Positions 51,171 to 59,930 of a stretch of 64,000 nt of DNA are shown one piece after another. Made by a program: the position numbers and the translations under genes. Position 1 is the first letter of the stretch; the number at the start of each line of letters is the position of its first letter. A model generated the notes under the pieces. That model searched no databases. It was not told where the DNA came from and was given only the letters and a program-made list of their open reading frames with translations. Origin of the DNA: Flavobacteriales bacterium (lineage in GTDB: Bacteria; Bacteroidota; Bacteroidia; Flavobacteriales_F; PHOS-HE28); assembly GCA_016710015.1 (NCBI GenBank), contig JADJLR010000001.1, positions 124,001 through 188,000 of the forward strand, written 5' to 3'.

Positions 51171-52309
51171 GGACGAAAGGCACCTATCACTTGGGTACGG
51201 CCGCAGCCGCCGTATTGCTTGCGGAGGTCATCGCATTCCTGGCCTATTTAGCGGTATGGTGGATCCTGGACCGCGAGGTGCAAGGATTCCAATGGGGCCA
51301 TCCGCAGGTCTTGTGGGCGTTGCTCGCAGGCCCGGTACTTACCCTTCTTTTCCTGTTGGACATGGGCTGGCGGAACCGGGCCTTGAAGCGTTTCGCACAA
51401 AGCGGAACCTTGGAACGGATGGTGCCCGGCACCTCCACCACCCGCACCGTATTGCGGTTCTTGTTGTTGCGGCACGGGTTGGCATTTGCGGTGGTGGCCA
51501 TGGCCGGTCCGCAATTCGGTACCCGGTTGGAAGAGGTCAAAGCCGAAGGCATCGATCTGGTGGTGGCCATCGATGTGAGCAGCAGCATGGATTGCCAAGA
51601 CCTTCGCCCCAGCCGAATGGAGGCCGCCCGTCGCGCGATGGCGCAGTTGATCGATCGCATGCGTGGGGATCGTTTGGGCATGGTGGTCTTCGCAGGGGAT
51701 GCATTCGTGCAATTGCCCATCACCACGGACCGTTCCGCTGCGAAATTGTTCTTGAACACCGTGAATACGAATGCAGTCGGTACGCCGGGAACAGCGATCG
51801 GTGCGGCCATCGAAATGGCACAAGAAAGCTTCAGCGCGGACAGTCCGGGCAGCAAAGCGATCATCGTGATCACCGACGGCGAGAACCACGAGGACGATGC
51901 CGAAGGTGCGGCCCGGAAAGCGGCCGGAGCAGGCATCGTGGTACACACAGTGGGCATGGGCACCAGCGAAGGTGGACCGCTCCCGATCATCCGTAACGGC
52001 CAGGTGAATGGCTTTCGCAAGGACAACCAAGGGAATACCGTGGTCAGCCGATTGAATGAACCGATGTTGCAACGGATCGCGGCAGCGGGGAACGGGGTGT
52101 ACATCCGTGCGACCCAAGGTGACAACGGGATACAACGCTTGGTGGATGATCTGCGATCCATGGATACCACCGAAATGGATAGCTATGTCTTCACCGCGCA
52201 CGAGGATCATTTCCAATACCCGTTGGTGTTGGCCTTGGTGATGTGCGTGCTCGCCATGGCGACCGGTGAACGTCGACATGGAAGGTTGAACTGGACCACG
52301 AAACGATGA
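51167..52309 (+). CDS. batB: VWA domain protein BatB
   Basis: The 380-residue product resembles BatA but with two membrane helices at the N-terminus (residues about 11-32 and 50-65), a VWA domain with MIDAS D136-V-S138-S-S140 and TDGENHEDDAEGAARKAAGAG, and a final membrane helix near the C-terminus. It begins at 51167 inside the batA stop (ATGA) and ends in an ATGA with the next gene. It probably pairs with BatA. Confidence 0.9.
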   Translation: MRTKGTYHLGTAAAAVLLAEVIAFLAYLAVWWILDREVQGFQWGHPQVLWALLAGPVLTLLFLLDMGWRNRALKRFAQSGTLERMVPGTSTTRTVLRFLLLRHGLAFAVVAMAGPQFGTRLEEVKAEGIDLVVAIDVSSSMDCQDLRPSRMEAARRAMAQLIDRMRGDRLGMVVFAGDAFVQLPITTDRSAAKLFLNTVNTNAVGTPGTAIGAAIEMAQESFSADSPGSKAIIVITDGENHEDDAEGAARKAAGAGIVVHTVGMGTSEGGPLPIIRNGQVNGFRKDNQGNTVVSRLNEPMLQRIAAAGNGVYIRATQGDNGIQRLVDDLRSMDTTEMDSYVFTAHEDHFQYPLVLALVMCVLAMATGERRHGRLNWTTKR

Positions 52310-53112
52310 GGGATCGCTGGACCTATCTCCTATTGCTTCCCGCAATAGCCTGTGGCACGCCTGAAGAGCAGGCGGCGGAGCGGGCGTTGCATGAAGGTGC
52401 CGAATCCTACAGAGCGGAACAATACGCAGAGGCTGCAGACCACTATGCTAAGGCGACGCACGACCCACGGGTGACCTACGACTTGGGCAATGCACTGTAT
52501 CGGATGAGCCTGCTCGATACGGCGATCGTTGCGTACAGTGCCGCGATCGAACGGTCCACGGAGCCCACGGAACAGGCCGTAGCCTACCACAATTTAGGCA
52601 ATGCATGGAGCCTGATGGCCGATCGTGCGGACAGTGCTTCAAAGGAACTGGACGAGCGGGTCAAAGGCATGAAGATCGAAGGTGATGCCATAGCGGCGAA
52701 GGTCCGGCAGATCGTACAGAGGGATTCGTTGGTGGCTGCGCAACGGGCATCGGAACAGCTGGTGGATTCGGCATTGGCGCAAGGTTCCGATGCGTACAAA
52801 GGCGCGCTACGTCGCGTTCCAACGGACGAAGAGACCAGACTCAACTTGGCGTTGGTGCAGCGCCGGATCGCTGCGCGCGTTGAGGAAAAGTCCAACGGAC
52901 CGAACGACCAGAACGATGAAAAGAAGAACGAAGGATTGAGCGAAAAGGCGAAGATGTTGATGCAGCAGGCCGATGAAATGGTGGAACGTTATGAGTTCAC
53001 CAAGGCATTGAATCTCCTGCGCGACGCACTGAAGACCGACCCTACCTTGCAGCAACGTCAGGACTACATGAACAAACTCGATGTGGTGACCAAAGCCGCA
53101 GCAGCCCAATGA
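52306..53112 (+). CDS. TPR lipoprotein of the Bat locus
   Basis: The 268-residue product begins with a lipoprotein-like signal ending AIACG (Cys16) and has TPR units (EGAESYRAEQYAEAADHY, LGNALYRMSLLDTAIVAY, AVAYHNLGNAWSLM), a coiled-coil-like stretch, an Asn/Lys-rich linker (residues about 195-215) and a final TPR (KALNLLRDALKTDP). TPR proteins here correspond to BatC, but the characteristic BatC C-terminus is found in the next gene instead. It overlaps batB and the following gene (ATGA). Confidence 0.8.
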   Translation: MRDRWTYLLLLPAIACGTPEEQAAERALHEGAESYRAEQYAEAADHYAKATHDPRVTYDLGNALYRMSLLDTAIVAYSAAIERSTEPTEQAVAYHNLGNAWSLMADRADSASKELDERVKGMKIEGDAIAAKVRQIVQRDSLVAAQRASEQLVDSALAQGSDAYKGALRRVPTDEETRLNLALVQRRIAARVEEKSNGPNDQNDEKKNEGLSEKAKMLMQQADEMVERYEFTKALNLLRDALKTDPTLQQRQDYMNKLDVVTKAAAAQ

Positions 53113-53666
53113 AGACCTGGATCGCACTCCTATTATCGCTGATCACTACCTCTTGCTCGGTCCTCGCACAAGTGAGCGCGCAGACCTACTTCGACCAAGC
53201 GGGTAAAGAGTTCGTGAAGGTGGACAAGATGCAAGCGCTGCGCACCTTGGACGAAGGCTTGCGCAACCATCCGGACGACCCGAAGTTGTTGAAGCTGGCG
53301 GAAGAGTTGATCAAGGAGGACGAGAAGCAACAGCAGGAGCAACAAAAGAAGCAGGAGCAAGAGCAGAAAGAGGATCAGCAGCAGAAAGACAAGCAGGAGC
53401 AACAGAAAGAGCAGGAGCAGCAGCAAGAGCAAAAAGAGCAAGAGCAAAAGGAACAACAGCAGAAAGAACAGCAGGAGCAAAAGCAAGAAGAAGCCGGTCC
53501 TGGGGAACAGAAGGAAGAGACCGGTGAACCAAAACCTGGGACCATTGCACCACAGGATGCCATCCGTATGTTGGAAGCGTTGGAGCGATCGGAAAAGTCC
53601 GTTCAGGAAAAGGTCCGGGCCAAGCGCAGGCCGGCATCTCGTCGTACCATCGAAAAGGACTGGTGA
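53109..53666 (+). CDS. Gln/Lys/Glu-rich BatC-like protein
   Basis: The 185-residue product has a lipoprotein-type signal (ITTSC, Cys16), a short TPR-like helix pair (TYFDQAGKEFVKVDKMQAL, LDEGLRNHPDDPKLL), then about 55 residues composed almost only of Gln, Glu and Lys (about residues 72-128), and a basic tail ending RRTIEKDW. The EKDW ending and the preceding SEKSVQEKVRAK resemble the C-terminus of BatC. The low-complexity part is probably an extended or coiled-coil arm. It overlaps the previous gene by ATGA. Confidence 0.75.
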   Translation: MKTWIALLLSLITTSCSVLAQVSAQTYFDQAGKEFVKVDKMQALRTLDEGLRNHPDDPKLLKLAEELIKEDEKQQQEQQKKQEQEQKEDQQQKDKQEQQKEQEQQQEQKEQEQKEQQQKEQQEQKQEEAGPGEQKEETGEPKPGTIAPQDAIRMLEALERSEKSVQEKVRAKRRPASRRTIEKDW

Positions 53667-53667
53667 A

Positions 53668-55416
53668 ATGAACGCGATGATCCGAACGTCCCTCCTCCTC
53701 CTCCTCCTGCACCTCGCCGGAGCCATGGTGGCACAGGAGATCAGCTTCACCGCCACCGTGGACCGAAACTCCATTGCGGCTGGTGAATACGCGAAACTGA
53801 CGGTGACCTTGTCCAACAGCCGTGAATCCTTCCAAGCCCCTGACTTCGGCGGATTGGTGGTCGTTCAAGGGCCGTTCGAGAACAGCAGTTTCAACTACGT
53901 GAACGGACGGATGAGCAGTTCTGCTGCACGCACTTGGGTACTTACCGGAACGGATCCGGGGAAGTTCACGATCGGTGCGGCGAAGGTGCGGATCGGCAAT
54001 GGCATCATGCAGACCGAACCCATTGTCATCGAGGTGACCAAAGGAACCGCCAAGCCCAGTGATGCTAGCGAAAGCCAAGGACAACAGCGCGATTCGAATC
54101 TCTTCGCTACCATCGCATTGAGCAAAGGGAAAGCCCGCGTCGGCGAACAGGTGGTGGCCACGTACACCTTGTACTCGCGTTACGCGAACATCGAACTCTC
54201 GAAGTACGAATTGCCCAAGATGGATGGTTTCTGGGCCGAGGAGATCGATCTAGGAGACACGAATTGGGAGGATCAACTGCGTACAGTGAACGGCCTGCAA
54301 TACCGTGTTGCGGTGCTGAAACGGCAGGTCCTGTTCCCGCAACGGAGCGGCACACTGCGGATCGCACCCATCGAATTGGAGTGCATCGTGAACCGATCCT
54401 TCTTCAACCGCGGTTCATTGGTGAAGGTGCGCAGCAATGTGGTGGAACTGAATGCCTTGGCCCTACCCTCCAACCGTCCGGAAGGATTCAATGGTGCCGT
54501 GGGCGAAATGGGCATGACCGTGAAGGTGGATCGCAACACGGTGAAGGCGAACGAGGCGATCGAACTCACCGTCACTTACACCGGTCGCGGCAACTTGAAA
54601 TTGATCGAAGCCCCGCAATTGAACTTCCCGAATGACTTCGAGGCGTATGACCCGAAGGTCACGGACCGGATCAACGTGACTGGAAGCGGTATGAGTGGGT
54701 CGCGTTCGTTCCAATACTTGGTGATCCCACGGCACGAAGGTGGATTCTCATTGGATCCCATTGTCTTCAGTTATTTCGACACACAGCAAGGGGCATTCCG
54801 GACCATCCATTCTGATGACCTGACCATTGAAGTGACACCCGGTGATGGCGGCCCTGCAGCGCAGGTGCAGCGCCCCAACAAGATGGATGTGGAAGTGTTG
54901 GGCAAGGACATTCGGTACATCCGGACCGGAGATCTGGATCTGGAACCTGCGGGCAAGCACTTGTTCGGTTCCATGCCGTGGCTGCTCGGTATGGGCACGC
55001 CAGCATTGGCCTTCCTCCTCTTCTTGGGTTGGAGAAAGAAACAGGCGGCCGACTCGGCAGATGTGGTTGGAACGCGTCGGAAACGAGCGGACAAGGTGGC
55101 GCGGGAACGGTTGAACGAAGCCGAACAAGCCTTGCGGGCCAGCGACCGATCCACGTTCTACGATGCACTGGGACGTGCGCTACACGGGTACTTGGGCGAC
55201 AAATTCGCAATGGGCCCGGCCGAGACCGCAGCAGCCAACATCAAGGACCGATTCACGGCGTTCACCAATGGCGAAGAACTGGCGGCGAGCTACATCGAAT
55301 TGCTGGAGGCGTGCGACATGGCCCGGTATGCCCCGGTAGAGGATCGACCGCGCCAACAGTTGTACGAGCAAGCCGCCGAGCTGATCCGTAGGACCGAACA
55401 AACCGCACGCGCATGA
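53668..55416 (+). CDS. batD: BatD protein
   Basis: The 582-residue product has a signal peptide, a long periplasmic part with repeated immunoglobulin-like strands (ISFTATVDRNSIAAGEYAKL, GQRDS..., MTVKVDRNTVKANEAIELTV), one membrane helix at about residues 430-450 and a cytoplasmic helical tail (RLNEAEQALRASDRSTFYDA, LGRALHGYLGDKFAMGP). This is the BatD layout. The start at 53668 is two bases after the previous stop; ATG 53677 is an alternative. It overlaps batE by four bases. Confidence 0.9.
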   Translation: MNAMIRTSLLLLLLHLAGAMVAQEISFTATVDRNSIAAGEYAKLTVTLSNSRESFQAPDFGGLVVVQGPFENSSFNYVNGRMSSSAARTWVLTGTDPGKFTIGAAKVRIGNGIMQTEPIVIEVTKGTAKPSDASESQGQQRDSNLFATIALSKGKARVGEQVVATYTLYSRYANIELSKYELPKMDGFWAEEIDLGDTNWEDQLRTVNGLQYRVAVLKRQVLFPQRSGTLRIAPIELECIVNRSFFNRGSLVKVRSNVVELNALALPSNRPEGFNGAVGEMGMTVKVDRNTVKANEAIELTVTYTGRGNLKLIEAPQLNFPNDFEAYDPKVTDRINVTGSGMSGSRSFQYLVIPRHEGGFSLDPIVFSYFDTQQGAFRTIHSDDLTIEVTPGDGGPAAQVQRPNKMDVEVLGKDIRYIRTGDLDLEPAGKHLFGSMPWLLGMGTPALAFLLFLGWRKKQAADSADVVGTRRKRADKVARERLNEAEQALRASDRSTFYDALGRALHGYLGDKFAMGPAETAAANIKDRFTAFTNGEELAASYIELLEACDMARYAPVEDRPRQQLYEQAAELIRRTEQTARA

Positions 55417-56171
55417 AGACCAAGGCCCTGCTCTTCTTCTTGACCTTCGCGCCACTATGGGCACACGCCATTGCCCGTATTGAAGCCGACAGCTTGATCA
55501 CCAAGGGTACACGCGCTTATGCCGAAGGGGATCACCGCACCGCACTGGTCTACTTCGACTCTGTTGCCACCACGTATGCTTCGGCATCGTTGTTCTACAA
55601 CATCGGCAACTGTCACTACAAACTGAATGATGTACCGCACGCCATCCTGTTCTACGAGCGCGCATTGCGCCTAGCGCCGGGAGATGCCGACGTTCGCGCG
55701 AACTTGGAACTTGCCCGCCAAAGCGTAGTGGATCGAGTGAATGAATTGCCCTTGTTCACCTTGGGCTCCACGTGGAGCGAATTGCGCGGAGGGCGAGATG
55801 CCGACCAATGGGCCAGACGATCGCTATGGGCGGGCTTGCTCTTCTTCGTGCTGCTCTCCGCAGCAGTCATCCTACGTGGTGCATGGCGCAAGATCCTCTA
55901 TGGGTTCAGTGCGATCGCCTTGTTCGGCACCATCCTCTCCATCGGATTCGCCTCCTATCGTCACCAAGAGGTCACCAGCACGGACGCGGCGATCATCATG
56001 GCCCCGAAGGTGGATGTGCGCAGTGAGCCGAGTAATTCGTCCACGGTCCTCTTCGTGTTGCACAAAGGCACCAAGGTCACCGTGCTACAGCAGTCGAACG
56101 ACTGGAGCGAAGTAAAACTCAGCAACGGCAACGTGGGGTGGATGCCCCCTTCCTCGTTGGAACGGATCTGA
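55413..56171 (+). CDS. batE: BatE protein (TPR and SH3 domain)
   Basis: The 252-residue product has a signal peptide, two to three TPR units (AYAEGDHRTALVYFDSV, LFYNIGNCHYKLNDVPHA, ILFYERALRLAPGDADVR), two membrane helices (about residues 130-175), and a C-terminal SH3-like domain (VDVRSEPSNSSTVLFVLHKG, VTVLQQSNDWSEVKLSNGNV). This domain order is the BatE pattern. It is the last gene of the MoxR-Bat operon, only two bases from the convergent beta-helix gene, with no room for a terminator. Confidence 0.9.
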   Translation: MKTKALLFFLTFAPLWAHAIARIEADSLITKGTRAYAEGDHRTALVYFDSVATTYASASLFYNIGNCHYKLNDVPHAILFYERALRLAPGDADVRANLELARQSVVDRVNELPLFTLGSTWSELRGGRDADQWARRSLWAGLLFFVLLSAAVILRGAWRKILYGFSAIALFGTILSIGFASYRHQEVTSTDAAIIMAPKVDVRSEPSNSSTVLFVLHKGTKVTVLQQSNDWSEVKLSNGNVGWMPPSSLERI

Positions 56172-56173
56172 GG

Positions 56174-59100
56174 TCAAGGAAGCTGGGCCACTTTCGTTGC
56201 TGTGGGTATCACGCCGCCGATCACACCTAGGACCAGGTCGCGGTCGTTGCTGACACCGGTGTAGCGTGCAACGCCGTCCAAGTTCACATCACTGCTCAAG
56301 TATCCCGTTACCGTGTTCGTAGGCACCACTGAACCGATGCTCAGGAGCACCACGTCCCGATCGTTCCCAGTGCCGGTGTACTTCACCGTACCATCGCCGT
56401 TCACATCACCGGACCATAACGATCGATAGGATCCGCTCACCGCCACCGCATTGGTCCCGTAGAAGGAAGTGGAACCCACCGTCAGATCCACCACTTGGCC
56501 ATTCGTGGCGATCGGAGTGTTCACCATCGCTCCCAAGTGATTGCGGTGCCGGATCACCAATTTCTTCCCAACGGTTTGCACGTTGAATGCGACCTGCGGA
56601 TCGCCTGTGGTAGAGACCACTTGGCCGTTGGCACGCACCAAAGCCGCACGTCGCGCAGCCACCGTATGACCTGCATCGTTGTTCCGCAGCTCCAACAGTA
56701 CCCAATCCACGATCGCCTGGGTACCCGTGGTGCTCAATAAACCGCTATTCAATGCGACGCTTGAATTCTCCAGTGTGTAGCCCATCGCCGAGAAGGGTTC
56801 GGCGGATGGAATGAGGCCTGCTTGGCGCAGATCATCGCGCATCAGTCCGGTCGCGGTATTCAGTGCACCACCGAGGAAGACCTTCGCTCCCACCGTTGTG
56901 GCAGCCGGTGCATTGCAACCCGTTCCGGGAACTTTGTAGATGATCTTCGAAGCATAGGCCGCTACGGTCTGTGGGCCAGAAAGCAGGTTCCCGCTCATAT
57001 CCGCCCAGCATCCGGTGGGTAGGCTGAAGCTCTGCGAACTGGAAAGCTCATTGGCCAAGAGCAAGTGCTCATTCGTAGCCGTGAGCGGCTGAACGGTCAC
57101 GCGATGCAATTCAACGTTGTCCAGCCAGTAGGTCGGCTCGTTGATCGTATTGGTGAACATCACCACGGATTGCTCCCCGAGGTCGCTTTGGAAGTACAGT
57201 TCCATATCGCGGCGGTCCGTATCCAAGGCGATATCCCGTTGGAAGATCGCGTATCCACTGGCCATTTGGCTAACGCCCTTCACCTTGGCCGCAAGTTTCC
57301 CTTGCACATTGGACTGGATCGTAAAACGCAACCGGTACCACTGCCCATTCTGCATGCTGAACTGATCCGGATTCCAAAGGTTGAAGGAAGAGCTTTGTGA
57401 GGCATTCGGTAGGTAAGCTTTCAGGCAGCCGGCATCCAAACTCGTGGCATCGCGTGTCACTTGTGCATTGGTGGGCCACCCTCCCCAACCGCTCACGTTG
57501 TTGGTGAAGCCGCCGTTCAACACCAAGTTGGTGCTGAGTTCGCTCGTCGTACTGTGCGTGGTAGAGCGCAACGGGCTTCGTGTACTGCCGGTCTCGTCAT
57601 TGCGCACGGTACGCCAGCGCTCCAAGGTGAACGTCTCCACCTGGCTTACACCTAAGTTCCAGTTGCGAATACTGAGTTCGTTGTATGGATTGTACACCTT
57701 GTTGTTGGTGAAGGTGCCGAAATCAACATTGCCCTGCTGGTAGCAGTTCCAGATCTCCATGCACAATTGATCTGCCGAAAGTGCGTACAACTGATTGCCC
57801 GAATACACGGTGTTGAAAGAGGCGAGATAGAAAGGCGATGTAGCACCAGGTCCATTGTAGTTGGATCGATCCGAGATGTTCAATTGGGTCTTGTTGTTGT
57901 ATAGCACGTTGTCCTTCACCTGGTTGTTCGTGCTCACCATGGTGTGGTCCACATGGATCCCCATGCTGCAATTGCTCACGGTGTTGCGTTGGATGATACA
58001 GTTCTGGATCACTGCATTCCCGAAATAGATACCGGGAGTAATGGTGCCATTCACCGCATAATTGGTCGCCGCACTTTCGATGTTGCCGATGGCATCGCGC
58101 ACGATGTTGTCCTGGATCACCATGCCGGAACCGTTGTCCCAATAGATGCCGCCACCATCGTTCACCGTGGCGCAGAAGTTGGAGATCACGTTCTTCTCCA
58201 CCAAGCAGGTCTCCCCAACGAAGATGCCCGAGTTGCCCGTATTATGTATCGTGTTTCCCCGCACCGTATTGGTACCGCCACCCACTCGCATGCCATGGTA
58301 ACCAAAGGCTGATTCGCCAAGGCCCGGGACCAGAGCGATGTTCGTGAGGGTCGATCCCGAGACGATGGTGTTGTTGTCCAGCACCACGAGTGCAGAGCCG
58401 TAGGTTTCGACGTAGGAGTTGTTGGTGTAGGAGTTGCTGGATCCGTAACTGATCACCCCGCTATTCAACTTCTCGAAGCTGCAGCCATTCACGGTGTTGT
58501 ATGATCCAGAGACCTTCACGCCTGCATCCTTTTGCCCACGGAAGGCGATGTCCTGCACCGTGATCCGGTTCCGCTGCCATTCGATGAAGACCCCACGATC
58601 GTGGATCGATGCTTCCACAGTGAGGTTGTTCGGGTTCACACCCGTGGGTGCCCACAAGTAGAGCACACCTGTAGTCGCATCGTGGTACCATTCACCCGGG
58701 GCATCCAAGGCGCTCAACTTGTTGCAGAGGAAGAAACCCCAATTGTAACTACCAGCGTTATACGTAAGCGCCGGAAAGGTGATGGACGAACCCGTCTGTG
58801 TACCGATCGTGCGGTTCTCATAACACCAATTGGTACTCCGCAGCACCAAGGTCCCGCCATTCCATGTTCCGTTGGATTGCGTGATGTTCGTGCTGGTAAG
58901 TTGGGTACTGGTCGCGGTATTCACGCGGCTCCAACCCGTATTCGGTGTGCGGGCCAAGGTCTGCAAGGCTCCGTTCACGAATACATACTTCACGGCCTGT
59001 GCCACATTGGCCTTGTAGATGTTCCCGCTGTGCTGGGTCCAACCGGTCACCGGTGCAGCGCCGCTGATCACTGGTAAGGCACCGGTACCGTATGCTCCGA

Positions 59101-59356
59101 TCACGATGTTGGCGGCCGCGGTTCCTGAGGTATACCAAGTCAACTGGCCCACCCAGGTGCCACCACGCTGGAACAACACCTGATCCCCGGCCGTTGCGGT
59201 GGTTGCGATCTGCTGTACCCGTGCGATGCTTTTCCACGGCGTAGCTTGGGTAGTACCGTTGTTGCTATCGTTGCCCGTGGGCGACACATAGTAGACGGTG
59301 GCCTGGGCGGTGGTCGCTGCGAGCACGATACCGAGGAAGAGGTGACGAAGGTTCAT
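56174..59356 (-). CDS. Secreted right-handed beta-helix protein with C-terminal dockerin-like pair
   Basis: The 1060-residue product has a signal peptide (LRHLFLGIVLAATTAQA) followed by YYVSPTGNDSNNGTTQATPW, the usual beginning of pectate-lyase-like parallel beta-helix proteins, and about 300 residues of repeats rich in Asn and Val (NTVRGNTIHNTGNSGIFVG, IVRDAIGNIES). A carbohydrate-binding-like domain follows (about residues 615-760). The last 75 residues hold two D-V-N-x-D-G-x-x-x-Y-T-G repeats with NDRD, a dockerin-like EF-hand arrangement. It probably acts on or sticks to polysaccharide outside the cell; no catalytic residues can be assigned. Confidence 0.85.
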   Translation of the reverse strand: MNLRHLFLGIVLAATTAQATVYYVSPTGNDSNNGTTQATPWKSIARVQQIATTATAGDQVLFQRGGTWVGQLTWYTSGTAAANIVIGAYGTGALPVISGAAPVTGWTQHSGNIYKANVAQAVKYVFVNGALQTLARTPNTGWSRVNTATSTQLTSTNITQSNGTWNGGTLVLRSTNWCYENRTIGTQTGSSITFPALTYNAGSYNWGFFLCNKLSALDAPGEWYHDATTGVLYLWAPTGVNPNNLTVEASIHDRGVFIEWQRNRITVQDIAFRGQKDAGVKVSGSYNTVNGCSFEKLNSGVISYGSSNSYTNNSYVETYGSALVVLDNNTIVSGSTLTNIALVPGLGESAFGYHGMRVGGGTNTVRGNTIHNTGNSGIFVGETCLVEKNVISNFCATVNDGGGIYWDNGSGMVIQDNIVRDAIGNIESAATNYAVNGTITPGIYFGNAVIQNCIIQRNTVSNCSMGIHVDHTMVSTNNQVKDNVLYNNKTQLNISDRSNYNGPGATSPFYLASFNTVYSGNQLYALSADQLCMEIWNCYQQGNVDFGTFTNNKVYNPYNELSIRNWNLGVSQVETFTLERWRTVRNDETGSTRSPLRSTTHSTTSELSTNLVLNGGFTNNVSGWGGWPTNAQVTRDATSLDAGCLKAYLPNASQSSSFNLWNPDQFSMQNGQWYRLRFTIQSNVQGKLAAKVKGVSQMASGYAIFQRDIALDTDRRDMELYFQSDLGEQSVVMFTNTINEPTYWLDNVELHRVTVQPLTATNEHLLLANELSSSQSFSLPTGCWADMSGNLLSGPQTVAAYASKIIYKVPGTGCNAPAATTVGAKVFLGGALNTATGLMRDDLRQAGLIPSAEPFSAMGYTLENSSVALNSGLLSTTGTQAIVDWVLLELRNNDAGHTVAARRAALVRANGQVVSTTGDPQVAFNVQTVGKKLVIRHRNHLGAMVNTPIATNGQVVDLTVGSTSFYGTNAVAVSGSYRSLWSGDVNGDGTVKYTGTGNDRDVVLLSIGSVVPTNTVTGYLSSDVNLDGVARYTGVSNDRDLVLGVIGGVIPTATKVAQLP

Positions 59357-59567
59357 GGGCGGATCAATTTCGGGGGATCGTGCCGCGAAATTGGCCCCGT
59401 TAGTAGTGCTTCAAGCCACTGTGGATCAGCAGGAAATCAACATTTCGACCAGTGGGCGGGCCTACCCGATGGAGGGCTGCATGCGCACCGCGATCCGATG
59501 GAAGGCCCCGAGAAACCGATGAAAACAGCTATTCGCAAAACGACGATGCTCGATCGATCCAACTGTC

Positions 59568-59575
59568 TATATTTG
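59568..59575 (+). promoter_or_regulatory. Candidate -7 box for the tRNA-Ser/tRNA-Pro unit
   Basis: TATATTTG matches TAnnTTTG and lies 31 bases before the tRNA-Ser gene. The 250-base gap from 59357 shows no gene and no clear -33 element. Confidence 0.4.
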
Positions 59576-59606
59576 CCGCCCCGCCGAACGTGGTGGGACA
59601 CACCTT

Positions 59607-59696
<90 letters not shown>

Positions 59697-59721
59697 AGAC
59701 ATGTTGAAAAGAGATACTACT

Positions 59722-59795
59722 CGGGGCGTAGCGTAGCCCGGTATCGCGCCTGCTTTGGGAGCAGGAGGTCGTCAGTTCGAATCTGGCCGCCCCGA
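59722..59795 (+). tRNA. tRNA-Pro (anticodon TGG)
   Basis: The 74-base gene has acceptor arms CGGGGCG and CGCCCCG with discriminator A, anticodon TGG in CTTTGGGAG, and T arm containing GTTCGAATC. It lies 26 bases after tRNA-Ser and is followed by a terminator, so both are probably one transcript. CCA is not encoded. Confidence 0.95.
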
Positions 59796-59805
59796 CGAAT
59801 GAAAT

Positions 59806-59829
59806 GGTCAGCGAACGCTGGCCTTTTTT
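59806..59829 (+). terminator. Intrinsic terminator after tRNA-Pro
   Basis: An 8-bp stem GGTCAGCG/CGCTGGCC with one G-T pair, a two-base loop and six Ts follow the tRNA-Pro gene by ten bases. It separates the Ser-Pro unit from tRNA-Arg, which would then need its own promoter; CACCTTTG at 59837-59844 is a weak candidate. Confidence 0.75.
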
Positions 59830-59855
59830 CGTTGCGCACCTTTGCAATTCGAATT

Positions 59856-59929
<74 letters not shown>

Positions 59930-59930
59930 C

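Noticed and set aside
53133..53816. Minus-strand frame rich in Leu opposite the Gln/Lys/Glu-rich gene
   Set aside because: Poly-Leu arises from reading the CAG/GAG-type codon run in reverse; the plus-strand gene has a signal peptide, overlaps its operon neighbours and ends with a BatC-like motif.
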